The position numbers were made by a program, and so were the translations under genes. A stretch of 64,000 bases of DNA from Lysinibacillus_B sp036662795 (lineage in GTDB: Bacteria > Bacillota > Bacilli > Bacillales_A > Planococcaceae), in assembly GCF_036662795.1 (NCBI RefSeq), contig NZ_JBAFWZ010000009.1, forward strand, positions 62,001 to 126,000, given 5' to 3'. The number at the start of each line of letters is the position of its first letter. The stretch's first letter is position 1. A model generated the notes under the pieces. That model saw only the letters and a program-made list of their open reading frames with translations. It made no database searches and was not told where the DNA came from. Of the stretch, positions 50,277 to 58,702 are shown piece after piece.

Positions 50277-51038
50277 ATGCGTAAACCTATACTAGCAGGC
50301 AACTGGAAAATGTATAAATCATTTGATGAAGCAGTTGAGTTTGTCGAGGCAGTTCGTCATGCTATTCCTTCAGAGGAAAAAGTAGATGCAGTTGTATGTG
50401 CACCTGCCATCTTCTTACCAACTTTAGTTGATATAGCTACCGAAACGGATTTAGCAATCGGAGCCCAAAATATGCATTTTGAGCAGGAAGGTGCCTTTAC
50501 AGGTGAAATTAGCCCAGCACAATTGGCAAGCATTCATGTTGATTATGTCATTTTAGGACACTCAGAGCGTCGTGAAATGTTTAATGAAACGGACGAGGCA
50601 GTAAATAAAAAAGTAAAAGCAGCATTAGCTCACGGTATCGTGCCAATCATTTGCTGTGGTGAAACGTTAGAAGAGCGTGAAGCAGGTAGCACAGAAGCTA
50701 AAGTGGCAGGTCAAATTCGTGCGGCACTAGAAGGATTCACAGCGGACAAAGTAGCACATATGGTTCTTGCTTATGAACCGATTTGGGCGATTGGAACAGG
50801 GAAAACAGCAACAGCTGATGATGCCAATGCAGTGTGTGGTGCTATTCGTGAAGTAGTGAAAGAGCTATTCGGCGAAGAAACAGCCCAGGCGATTCGCATT
50901 CAGTATGGTGGCAGTGTGAAGCCTGATAATGTCGTCGAGCTCCTATCAAAAGAGCATATTGACGGTGCACTAGTCGGCGGTGCTAGCTTAGATACAGCAT
51001 CTTATTTGAAATTATTGGAGGCGGCAGAGAATGCCTAA
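50277..51038 (+). CDS. tpiA: Triosephosphate isomerase
   Basis: 253 aa. It begins MRKPILAGNWKMYKSF with the catalytic lysine in NWKM; His near residue 95 lies in ILGHSERR and Glu near 167 in AYEPIWAIGTGKTA; YGGSVKPDN ends the barrel. It interconverts dihydroxyacetone phosphate and glyceraldehyde-3-phosphate. The ATG at 50277 has GGAGGGG upstream; the in-frame ATG at 50262 is part of that site. It overlaps gpmI by 8 bp. Confidence 0.97.
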   Translation: MRKPILAGNWKMYKSFDEAVEFVEAVRHAIPSEEKVDAVVCAPAIFLPTLVDIATETDLAIGAQNMHFEQEGAFTGEISPAQLASIHVDYVILGHSERREMFNETDEAVNKKVKAALAHGIVPIICCGETLEEREAGSTEAKVAGQIRAALEGFTADKVAHMVLAYEPIWAIGTGKTATADDANAVCGAIREVVKELFGEETAQAIRIQYGGSVKPDNVVELLSKEHIDGALVGGASLDTASYLKLLEAAENA

Positions 51039-52572
51039 AAAGCCAGTTGCATTAATTATTTTAGACGGTTTTGCCTTTCGTGATGAAGTGAAGGGAAATG
51101 CCGTTGCACAAAGTAAAAAACCGAATTTTGATCGTTACTGGAACAACTTCCCGCACGCTACGTTAACAGCGAGCGGGGAAGCGGTAGGTCTTCCAGATGG
51201 TCAAATGGGAAATTCAGAGGTAGGTCACTTAAATATTGGTGCTGGTCGTATTGTGTACCAAAGCTTAACACGTATTCATAAATCGATTCGTGATGGTGAC
51301 TTCTTCCGCAACGAGCAATTTTTAGCGGCGGTTGAGCATGCAAAAGCAAACAACTCAAAGCTACATTTAATGGGGCTACTTTCTGACGGTGGTGTACATA
51401 GCCATTATGAGCACTTATTTGCCTTATTAAAATTAGCAAAGGAGAATGGTCTCGAGGAAGTTTATGTTCATGGCTTCTTAGATGGTCGTGATGTTGGTCC
51501 GACAACAGCACTCGGGTATATAGAGGAAACGGAAAGCAGAATGTCAGAAATCGGTGTCGGAAAGTTTGCATCAATTCACGGACGTTATTATGCAATGGAC
51601 CGCGATAAGCGCTGGGATCGTGTAGGATTAACGTATAATGCACTAGTAGACGGAAATGGTCAAACAGCCTCTTCAGCCATTGCAGGGGTAGAATCGTCTT
51701 ACTCACGTGAGGTTGTAGATGAATTCGTAATTCCATTTGTAATAACAGAGGAAGGAAAGCCAGTTGCAACGATTGATACGGATGATGCCGTTGTCTTCTT
51801 TAATTTCCGTCCTGACCGTGCAATTCAGCTTTCTACCGTATTTACAAACGATAGCTTTGATGGTTTTGCGCTTTCTGAAAAGCATCCATCAAACTTGAAA
51901 TTTGTTTCGTTCACACATTATAGTGTCGAAGTAAATGCACTTGTTGCGTTTGAGAATAGGGATTTAGTTAATACTGTAGGGGAAGTTATTGCTGACAACG
52001 GTTTAACACAGTTACGTATTGCAGAAACAGAAAAATATCCACATGTGACGTTCTTTATGAGTGGCGGTCGTGAAGCAACATTCCCAGGAGAAGAGCGCAT
52101 ACTAATCGCTTCTCCAAAGGTAGCAACGTATGACCTAAAGCCTGAGATGAGTGCTTATGAGGTAACGGACGCATTGCTTGAGTCGATTGAAGCCGATAAA
52201 TTCGACGCAATTCTTTTAAACTATGCAAATCCTGATATGGTTGGTCATAGCGGTATGCTAGAGCCAACGATAAAGGCCATTGAAACAGTGGATGAATGCT
52301 TAGGAAAAGTAGTGGACGCTATTCTTGCAAAGGGTGGCACAGCAATTATTACAGCTGACCACGGAAACTCTGATGAAGTGATTACATTAGAGGGAGAGCC
52401 AATGACAGCTCATACTACAAATCCTGTGCCAGTCATTGTGACAAAGCCAGGTTTAGAGCTTGCAGAGGACGGAATCTTAGCCGATCTTGCACCTACAATG
52501 CTTACCCTTTTAGGTGTGGCACAGCCTGCTGAAATGACAGGTAAATCACTAATTATTAATAGTGAAAAATAA
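51031..52572 (+). CDS. gpmI: 2,3-bisphosphoglycerate-independent phosphoglycerate mutase
   Basis: 513 aa, alkaline-phosphatase superfamily. Metal ligand Asp12 (ILDGF) and the phosphoserine nucleophile Ser62 (QMGNSEVGHLNIGAGR) are present, as are VHGFLDGRDVGP, FNFRPDRAIQ, NYANPDMVGHSG and ADHGNSDE for the two-manganese site. It is Mn-dependent and pH-sensitive in spore formers, where it helps store 3-phosphoglycerate. The ATG lies within the end of tpiA. Confidence 0.97.
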   Translation: MPKKPVALIILDGFAFRDEVKGNAVAQSKKPNFDRYWNNFPHATLTASGEAVGLPDGQMGNSEVGHLNIGAGRIVYQSLTRIHKSIRDGDFFRNEQFLAAVEHAKANNSKLHLMGLLSDGGVHSHYEHLFALLKLAKENGLEEVYVHGFLDGRDVGPTTALGYIEETESRMSEIGVGKFASIHGRYYAMDRDKRWDRVGLTYNALVDGNGQTASSAIAGVESSYSREVVDEFVIPFVITEEGKPVATIDTDDAVVFFNFRPDRAIQLSTVFTNDSFDGFALSEKHPSNLKFVSFTHYSVEVNALVAFENRDLVNTVGEVIADNGLTQLRIAETEKYPHVTFFMSGGREATFPGEERILIASPKVATYDLKPEMSAYEVTDALLESIEADKFDAILLNYANPDMVGHSGMLEPTIKAIETVDECLGKVVDAILAKGGTAIITADHGNSDEVITLEGEPMTAHTTNPVPVIVTKPGLELAEDGILADLAPTMLTLLGVAQPAEMTGKSLIINSEK

Positions 52573-52599
52573 AATTTAAAATTTGAGGAGAATAAAAAA

Positions 52600-53892
52600 A
52601 TGCCATTTATTACACAAGTTTACGCTCGCGAAGTATTAGACTCTCGTGGTAACCCAACAGTTGAGGTTGAAGTATTTACAGAATCAGGTGCATTCGGTCG
52701 TGCAATCGTGCCATCAGGTGCATCAACGGGTGAATACGAAGCAGTAGAATTACGTGACGGCGACAAAGGTCGTTATTTAGGTAAAGGTGTTCTTAAAGCG
52801 GTAGACAACGTGAACACAATTATTGCTGAAGAATTAGAAGGTAGCTACTCTGTACTTGATCAAGTGGTAATCGACAAAGCGTTAATCGAGCTTGACGGTA
52901 CAGAAAACAAAGGTAAATTAGGTGCGAACGCAATCCTTGGCGTATCAATGGCGGTAGCTCATGCAGCAGCTGACTATTTAGATGTACCACTTTACCAATA
53001 CCTTGGTGGATTCAATGCAAAGCAATTACCAGTACCAATGATGAACATCATCAACGGTGGTGAGCACGCTGACAACAACGTGGACGTACAAGAGTTCATG
53101 ATCATGCCAGTAGGTGCTGAAAACTTCCGTCATGCTTTACGTATGGGTGCTGAAATTTTCCATCATTTAAAAGCAGTTCTAAAGGACAAAGGCTACAACA
53201 CAGCTGTAGGTGATGAAGGTGGTTTCGCTCCAAACCTTGGTTCAAACGAGGAAGCAATCACTGTAATCCTTGAAGCAATCGAAAAAGCTGGCTACAAACC
53301 AGGCGAAGAAGTGAAATTAGCAATGGACGTAGCTTCTTCTGAGTTATTCAACAAAGAAGACGGCAAATACCACTTATCAGGTGAAGGCGTAGTTCGTACA
53401 TCTGAAGAAATGGTTGCTTGGTACGAGGAGTTAACATCTAAATACCCAATCATCTCAATCGAAGACGGCTTAGATGAAAACGACTGGGCTGGTCACAAGC
53501 TACTAACTGAGCGCATCGGTAACCGCGTACAATTAGTAGGTGACGATCTATTCGTAACAAACACGAAAAAACTTGCTGACGGTATCGAGCAAGGCGTTGG
53601 CAACTCAATCTTAATCAAAGTAAACCAAATCGGTACACTTACTGAAACATTCGAAGCAATCGAAATGGCAAAACGCGCTGGCTACACAGCAGTAATCTCT
53701 CACCGTTCTGGTGAATCAGAAGATAACACAATCGCTGATATCGCAGTAGCAACAAACGCTGGTCAAATCAAAACAGGTGCTCCATCTCGTACAGACCGCG
53801 TTGCGAAATACAACCAATTACTACGTATTGAAGACCAACTAGGCGCAACAGCTCAATACTTAGGCTTACAATCGTTCTATAACATTAAATAA
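52600..53892 (+). CDS. eno: Enolase
   Basis: 430 aa. Mg ligands and catalytic residues appear in VGDEGGFAPNLGSNEEA, AMDVASSE, SIEDGLDENDW, VGDDLFVTN and the signature ILIKVNQIGTLTET. It dehydrates 2-phosphoglycerate to phosphoenolpyruvate and also takes part in the RNA degradosome of Bacillus. TGAGGAG precedes the ATG. Codon use looks more regular than in neighbours, as expected for a highly expressed gene. It is last in the operon. Confidence 0.98.
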   Translation: MPFITQVYAREVLDSRGNPTVEVEVFTESGAFGRAIVPSGASTGEYEAVELRDGDKGRYLGKGVLKAVDNVNTIIAEELEGSYSVLDQVVIDKALIELDGTENKGKLGANAILGVSMAVAHAAADYLDVPLYQYLGGFNAKQLPVPMMNIINGGEHADNNVDVQEFMIMPVGAENFRHALRMGAEIFHHLKAVLKDKGYNTAVGDEGGFAPNLGSNEEAITVILEAIEKAGYKPGEEVKLAMDVASSELFNKEDGKYHLSGEGVVRTSEEMVAWYEELTSKYPIISIEDGLDENDWAGHKLLTERIGNRVQLVGDDLFVTNTKKLADGIEQGVGNSILIKVNQIGTLTETFEAIEMAKRAGYTAVISHRSGESEDNTIADIAVATNAGQIKTGAPSRTDRVAKYNQLLRIEDQLGATAQYLGLQSFYNIK

Positions 53893-53901
53893 TTAGTGTG
53901 T

Positions 53902-53944
53902 GTCGAGCTTCCCCTTCCTTTAGGGAGAAGCTCGATTTTTTTTG
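53902..53944 (+). terminator. Terminator of the glycolytic operon
   Basis: TCGAGCTTCCCC, loop, GGGAGAAGCTCGA with a small bulge, then eight T residues. Confidence 0.93.
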
Positions 53945-53962
53945 GGGGGAAATGTATGAGGT

Positions 53963-54451
53963 AATAGACAATTAGTTCGGATTAATAGAAGGTTCCTTGT
54001 CGATAATAGAAAGTTTTAGTGAGTTAATAGAAACTTTAGGCAAGTTAATAGAAACTTTCGCCAAGTTAATAGAAAGTTTCTTGAAATTAACAGAAACTTC
54101 ACAAAATAAGCGGGTTCAACGATCAAATCTGGCCTCTATTTTGCAGGAAGAGCTCGTATAGAAAATAGAGCCGAGAAAATAGAAGGTTCCTTGTCGATAA
54201 TAGAAAGTTTCCCAGCGATAATAGAAACTTTAGGCAAGTTAATAGAAAGTTTCCTGAATTTAATAGAAACTTCACAAAATAAGCGGATTCAACGATCAAA
54301 TCTGGCCCCTTTTTTGCAGGAAGAGCTCGTATAGAAAATAGAGCCGAGAAAATGGAAGGATCCTTGTCGATAATAGAAAGTTTCCCAGCGATAATAGAAA
54401 CTTTAGGTAAGTTAATAGAAACTTTCACCAAGATAATAGAAACTCCACCTC
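53963..54451. repeat. Nested repeat array: 17 units phased at 21 bp in three blocks
   Basis: The core AATAGAAA[C/G]TTT starts at 53963, 53984, 54005, 54026, 54047, 54068, 54089 (7 units); 54178, 54199, 54220, 54241, 54262 (5); and 54351, 54372, 54393, 54414, 54435 (5). Every step within a block is 21 bp, and the two gaps between blocks are both 89 bp. The gaps contain a conserved segment (GCGGRTTCAACGATCAAATC, later GCAGGAAGAGCTCGTATAG). Some units vary (AACAGAAA, AATGGAAG, AATAGACA). It lies between the eno terminator and the NERD gene and has no convincing coding sense. Confidence 0.95.
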
Positions 54452-54460
54452 AAATAAGTA

Positions 54461-54491
54461 AAAGCTGCTTCAATTAAAAGAAGCAGCTTCA
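54461..54491 (-). terminator. Terminator of the NERD-domain gene
   Basis: AAGCTGCTTC and GAAGCAGCTT form a perfect stem. On the minus strand TTTTA follows. It is also a stop for plus-strand transcripts crossing the array. Confidence 0.72.
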
Positions 54492-54497
54492 TAAAAA

Positions 54498-55460
54498 CTA
54501 TTGATTGATGTCCTCAGGAATAATATAATATCGCCCGCGCTTCTCGCCACCCGATTTCAAAGGTAAACGGGCTAATAATTTTGAAGCAATCGCCATCGAT
54601 TCTATGCCGAAAAATGCGCGAAACTCTTGATTGGTAATTCGCTCACCTATTAATAATCGATAATCATCAAGTGCTTGTAAAACCGCTTTTTTATTGCGAA
54701 CGCCGCAGGAAGGACAACACCAGGTACCGTACTTGTACAGCATCGTTTCCTGGTAATGGCAAACCTCACAAAGCACACCTTTTCGCAGTCGCTCCTTGCT
54801 TACTGTTGTAGGAGACGGGGGAATGCGCTCTAATCGCGCTAAAAATACTTCCGCAAGCTGATCTACTTTCTCGTGAGAAAGCACAGCTGTAGAATGCTTC
54901 GCAAACAACCGCCCAAGGTATGAGCGTAATCCGCTAGCATGAAAAATCGGAATACCGCTCGGAATCCTACCTATAATTGTAGAAGGGTTAGAGATGACAA
55001 TGGCATATTGAACAGGCAATGAAACCTTCCATAGGTCTAATAATTTTTTTATATAATGAACATGACGTAAAACTTGATCAATCGGATTGGTGAAGCCTTC
55101 CACAGAACCATCCTGCCGAGACCGGATAAGCTGATGCTTGTCGTCTTCAAAATCTAACCTTCCGCTAATGTTTTTAATTTCGATGATGAGAAGAAAATGA
55201 GAAGTAAGCAGGAGGGTATCGATTTGGTGGGGAATACCAAAATCGTTCAAAAACTCATAATTTAAAAATAAACAATGCTTTTCGCGTGATGGCATCTCAA
55301 TCCATTCGCGATCGACGCGCTGCTCGCCAGCCAACCCAACCTTCAAGCGGGTTGAAAGATCCTTGTAGTAGGCAAAGTCTGGATCACTACTATCTAAACG
55401 ACGAAGCAATGCATGTAGCTGAACTAATTTTCGTGGCGCTGCTCTTTCAAGAACTATCAA
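54498..55460 (-). CDS. Nuclease-related (NERD) domain protein with C-terminal zinc ribbon
   Basis: 320 aa. The NERD domain (about 38-150) has the restriction-enzyme-like core GEQRVDREW, QIDTLLLTSHFLLIIEIKNISGRLDF with the D-x(n)-E-x-K catalytic pattern, then FTNPIDQVLRHVHYI. A zinc ribbon follows (CEVCHYQE...CCPSCGVRNK), and the end resembles a small winged-helix or DNA-contact region. NERD proteins are presumed DNA-processing enzymes of unknown role. The TTG at 55460 has GGAGG seven bases upstream; the GTG at 55466 is too close. Confidence 0.87.
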   Translation of the reverse strand: MIVLERAAPRKLVQLHALLRRLDSSDPDFAYYKDLSTRLKVGLAGEQRVDREWIEMPSREKHCLFLNYEFLNDFGIPHQIDTLLLTSHFLLIIEIKNISGRLDFEDDKHQLIRSRQDGSVEGFTNPIDQVLRHVHYIKKLLDLWKVSLPVQYAIVISNPSTIIGRIPSGIPIFHASGLRSYLGRLFAKHSTAVLSHEKVDQLAEVFLARLERIPPSPTTVSKERLRKGVLCEVCHYQETMLYKYGTWCCPSCGVRNKKAVLQALDDYRLLIGERITNQEFRAFFGIESMAIASKLLARLPLKSGGEKRGRYYIIPEDINQ

Positions 55461-55564
55461 AATCACACCTCCATAAAACTAGTGTACTGTAAGCAACAAA
55501 AATATCCATAATAAAAAAATGACCTAAAAACGAAAAGTTTCTAGATCATTTTCACTGACAAATC

Positions 55565-55981
55565 TCAATGGATAACATTGGGAATAACCTTCTCTGAAAC
55601 GAGCTGCTCCGAAATTTGCACCCATTTATTTTTATTCTCGATAGGTGCATCCTTATCAACAGGTGTTTGGAATTGGCTAAAGCCGGTTGGGTCGAGTAGG
55701 CTACCTTCATCATAATCTAAGCCAACATTCGCAACGTGCTTGATAATATAAGGCTTATCGAAGCAGATTACGGTGTCGTAGGCGTCGAGCATCCCTTCTG
55801 TCACAGTAAACGGGATGCGCAAATAAATCGTGTCCCCATTTTCGCCCCAAATTTTCGTATCAAAGCTACCGTTGTCAAAATCCCAGTTACCACCTATTGT
55901 AAAGCCGTATTGTTCTATGCGATCGCGTAAATAGCCAAAGTGAGCATGCATGCCTATTATTTCTGAGTCGAATTGTAACAA
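55565..55981 (-). CDS. YugN-like family protein
   Basis: 138 aa from a TTG preceded by AAAGGTGGG. Conserved pieces are YGFTIGGNWDFDNGSFDTKI, TIYLRIPFTVTEGMLDAYD, the GLDYDEG region and FSQFQTPVDKDAP, which I recall from the YugN-like family of Bacillales. It is soluble, with alternating strand and helix content and no catalytic motif. A longer frame extends 29 residues upstream but its translation is unlike the family. Function is unknown. Confidence 0.8.
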   Translation of the reverse strand: MLQFDSEIIGMHAHFGYLRDRIEQYGFTIGGNWDFDNGSFDTKIWGENGDTIYLRIPFTVTEGMLDAYDTVICFDKPYIIKHVANVGLDYDEGSLLDPTGFSQFQTPVDKDAPIENKNKWVQISEQLVSEKVIPNVIH

Positions 55982-56052
55982 CTCTATCCCACCTTTCGTT
56001 TTTTCAACAAGAGTGTGTCCGAAATGGAAGTAAAATATACGACAATTGGAAA

Positions 56053-56088
56053 TGAAAAACAGCCTCACTCTATTAGCAGAGTGAAGCC
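56053..56088 (-). terminator. Terminator of the symporter operon
   Basis: On the minus strand CTTCACTCT, loop GCTAAT, AGAGTGAGG, then CTGTTTTTC. Confidence 0.8.
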
Positions 56089-56098
56089 AAAGTCCTTA

Positions 56099-57760
56099 CT
56101 ATTTTGAATCTTCATTGATCCAAACCTCGCCATCCTTATACACCATTTGCTCTGGGTAGCGAAGGTTAATAACACTTTCTTGATTTTCCTGCGATGGCGG
56201 TTTCGTCATTAGAGATACAACGATATTGGCAGTAAATGCTGCAAGAGCTCCGAATACACCAGCACCAGTATCGATAATACCGAAAAGTGTAAAGCCGCCA
56301 TATTTTGCAGCGATAATGTAGGCTAATGTGACAGTTAAGCCAGTGATTAATCCTGCAATAACCCCTTGTGCATTAGAACGCTTCCACCAAACACCGAGCA
56401 CTAAAGCAGGGAAGAAGGTTCCAGTTGCTAGTGCAAATGCCCACGCAACGATTTGTGTAATAACCCCTGGAGGATTTAAGGCAATAATACCTGCTAGGAA
56501 GGTTGCCACAATAATGGAAATACGTGCGACTAGTAGACGCTGCTTTTCTGTTGAGTCAGGCTTTAACACACGGTAGTAAATATCATGAGCAAAGGAGGAA
56601 GAAATCGAAATCATTAATCCGCCTGCTGTTGATAAAGCCGCCGCCATGGCACCCGCTGCAACAAGCCCGATAACGAACATCCCTAAATTAGCGATTTCTG
56701 GTGTCGCCATAACGACAATATCATTCGCAATAATTAGCTCTTTCCATTGAAGAATCCCGTCGCTATTGCCATCTGCAATTTGTAGCTTTCCAGTGTCAAT
56801 CCATGAACTTGTCCAAGCAGGAAGCTCCGAAATTTTCTGACCAGCAACCTTTGTCATTAAAATAAAGCGAGAAAATGCCGCATAAGCAGGTGCACTAAAG
56901 TATAGTAAGCCGATGAATAATAATGCCCAAGCGCCTGACCATCTAGCGGCCTTCATCGTTGAAACAGTATAAAAGCGAACGATTACATGTGGAAGACCAG
57001 CTGTTCCGGCCATTAACGTAAACATAAGTGCAAGGAATTGCCACTTTGTACCATTAGTAAATGGTGCAAAGTACTCTGAAACACCAAGCTCCCGATCGAG
57101 CTCACCAATTTTCCCAACAAACTCACCATAGGAGATCCAAGGCATTGGATTTCCTGTAATTTGAAGCGACATAAAAATTACAGGAACAAGATATGCAGTA
57201 ATTAACACAAGATATTGTGCTACCTGTGTCCACGTAATACCTTTCATTCCACCGAATGCTGCGTAAAAGGCGATTAACACAACGCCAATCATTGTTCCTA
57301 GTCTAGCATCAATCTCGAATAGTCGCCCAATTACTACACCAGAACCAGATAATTGTCCAATAGAATAAGTGAAGCTAATAATAATCGTACAAATCGCGGC
57401 TATTACGAGTGCCGCTTTACTTTGGAAGCGATCTCCGATAAATTCCGGTACTGTATAGCGACCCGATTTTCGAAGCTGTGGTGCTAGTAGGAAGGTTAAT
57501 AATAAATAACCGCCTGTCCAACCCATAATGTATGCTAAGCCGTCATAGCCAAGTAGCATAATTGTGCCGGCCATCCCGATGAAGGATGCGGCACTCATCC
57601 AGTCAGCCCCGATTGCCATTCCGTTGAAAATTGGTGGTACGCCGCGTCCAGCAACATAGAAATCAGATGTTGCCTTTGCCTTGTTAAATAGTGCAATCCA
57701 TATATATAAGCCAAATGTAGCTAAAATAATAACTAAAGATACGATAAATTGTGTATCCAA
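56099..57760 (-). CDS. Sodium:solute symporter, acetate/pyruvate type (ActP-like)
   Basis: 553 aa SSS-family carrier with about 13 helices. Typical pieces are DFYVAGRGVPPIFNGMAIGADWMSAASFIGMAG, YTVPEFIGDRF, GGMKGITWTQVAQY, TAGLPHVIVRFYTV and the LSTAGGLMISISSSFAHDIY helix. It takes up acetate or a similar monocarboxylate with sodium. The start is TTG with GGGGG seven bases upstream. It follows the DUF4212 subunit gene by 31 bp; this pairing is common in the ActP branch. A cre-like site lies upstream of the cluster. Confidence 0.92.
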   Translation of the reverse strand: MDTQFIVSLVIILATFGLYIWIALFNKAKATSDFYVAGRGVPPIFNGMAIGADWMSAASFIGMAGTIMLLGYDGLAYIMGWTGGYLLLTFLLAPQLRKSGRYTVPEFIGDRFQSKAALVIAAICTIIISFTYSIGQLSGSGVVIGRLFEIDARLGTMIGVVLIAFYAAFGGMKGITWTQVAQYLVLITAYLVPVIFMSLQITGNPMPWISYGEFVGKIGELDRELGVSEYFAPFTNGTKWQFLALMFTLMAGTAGLPHVIVRFYTVSTMKAARWSGAWALLFIGLLYFSAPAYAAFSRFILMTKVAGQKISELPAWTSSWIDTGKLQIADGNSDGILQWKELIIANDIVVMATPEIANLGMFVIGLVAAGAMAAALSTAGGLMISISSSFAHDIYYRVLKPDSTEKQRLLVARISIIVATFLAGIIALNPPGVITQIVAWAFALATGTFFPALVLGVWWKRSNAQGVIAGLITGLTVTLAYIIAAKYGGFTLFGIIDTGAGVFGALAAFTANIVVSLMTKPPSQENQESVINLRYPEQMVYKDGEVWINEDSK

Positions 57761-57791
57761 CTACGATCCCCCTTTTATATTTAGTAACTCT

Positions 57792-58094
57792 TTAGTGATC
57801 TATGCTGTTGCTCGCGCCAATTTCCTCATTTTTCTTTTCATCAATGCCGTATTTTTTATCAATTTTGTCCCCGACGATGGCATTAACAAAAAGTAAAATA
57901 ATAAATACCGCTAACGCCCCCTGTGCTCCCATAAAGTAATGGAACGGGAATCCGTTAATGTAGACATCACTGAGAGACTCTGCGAAAAATACAACACCAT
58001 ATGAAACAGTTGCCCAAACAATAAAGTAAAGAATCATGTACGTGTTTTTTTCACGAAAATAAGCATCGGCCTTACTTTTATCAATTTTTTTCAC
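57792..58094 (-). CDS. DUF4212 membrane subunit of the symporter
   Basis: 100 aa, two membrane helices (about 18-38 and 52-76). The family pattern includes YFREKNTYMILYFIVWATVSYGVVFFAESL, FPFHYFMGAQGALAVFIILLFVNA. A charged C-terminal tail follows. DUF4212 proteins accompany ActP-like symporters and may be accessory subunits. The start is GTG with AGGGGTG upstream. About 200 bp without a gene separate it from the small membrane protein gene upstream. Confidence 0.9.
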   Translation of the reverse strand: MKKIDKSKADAYFREKNTYMILYFIVWATVSYGVVFFAESLSDVYINGFPFHYFMGAQGALAVFIILLFVNAIVGDKIDKKYGIDEKKNEEIGASNSIDH

Positions 58095-58292
58095 ATTTTC
58101 ACCCCTATCTAAGTGTTTAAAAATTGTGGTTTTCGGACAGACAATTACTATTTATTTGAGAGCTAATCCTCCTTTTTACGTGTAGGTTGAAGGTATTTAT
58201 GTTAACTTTGCTTCTCGCTGGAAGACAAAGATAACGTATTGCTAGAGTGGAAACAGTACACCGTACCATGAGATGCCCCTCCATTCATGAAT

Positions 58293-58469
58293 CTACTGTA
58301 GGCTGAAAATAAATTTAACTGTGTCTAGTATTGGAGCAGGAACAAGGATAATTTGGATGATAAAATACGCAATCATAATGAACACAGGAAGTAGTAATAA
58401 TGAGAATTTTTTCTGCTTCAGGGCAAAGAATAAACAGAGACCAGTTACTAATAGAAAGATGTATATAAT
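58293..58469 (-). CDS. Small two-helix membrane protein with apparent AUU start (58 aa)
   Basis: A minus-strand frame of 58 codons ends at TAG (58293-58295). The protein is strongly hydrophobic with two helices (about 2-17 and 22-43, joined by ALKQKKFS) and an amphipathic end (PAPILDTVKFIFSLQ). AAAGGAG (58479-58485) stands nine bases before an ATT; no ATG, GTG or TTG lies in frame near it, so initiation at AUU is the simplest reading, or the start codon has been lost. A cre-like site touches the ribosome site. No family is recognised. Confidence 0.6.
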   Translation of the reverse strand: MIYIFLLVTGLCLFFALKQKKFSLLLLPVFIMIAYFIIQIILVPAPILDTVKFIFSLQ

Positions 58470-58484
58470 GGTGAATCTCTCCTT

Positions 58485-58498
58485 TGTAAGCGTTTTTG
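58485..58498. promoter_or_regulatory. cre-like site (CcpA)
   Basis: TGTAAGCGTTTTTG matches TGWAARCGYTWNCW at all but one position. It sits immediately upstream of the small membrane protein's ribosome site and about 390 bp before the DUF4212-symporter genes. This fits carbon control of acetate uptake; binding is inferred. Confidence 0.5.
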
Positions 58499-58652
58499 CG
58501 ATTTTTTTAACTTTATGTTTAAGACTTCGGCAATATTAGTATTTAACAGGAAAAAATGTTATTGATTATGGAGAATTTATTTTTGTGTTAATAACATAGC
58601 GGTAGTGAAAAGTAATAGAAAAGGCATTTGTTCGAAGGGAATGAGAGTGAAA

Positions 58653-58691
58653 ACAAAAAAATCCAAAAAGTGTTCGAACACTTTTTGGATA
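58653..58691 (-). terminator. Terminator of the PepSY operon
   Basis: ATCCAAAAAGTGTTC and its exact complement GAACACTTTTTGGAT form a perfect 30-bp palindrome; on the minus strand TTTTTTTG follows. Confidence 0.93.
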
Positions 58692-58702
58692 GCATTTATA
58701 AA

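Noticed and set aside
51158..51769. 203-codon frame antisense to gpmI
   Set aside because: It is fully inside a strongly conserved gene on the other strand, with no promoter or ribosome site.
54123..54431. Minus-strand frame over the repeat array reading FLL-type heptads
   Set aside because: It is produced by the 21-bp period (seven codons), runs through the conserved 89-bp gap, and has no convincing ribosome site.
53963..54451. CRISPR array
   Set aside because: Units are contiguous 21-mers with variable tails and no unique spacers of 30 bp or more, and no cas gene is in the window.
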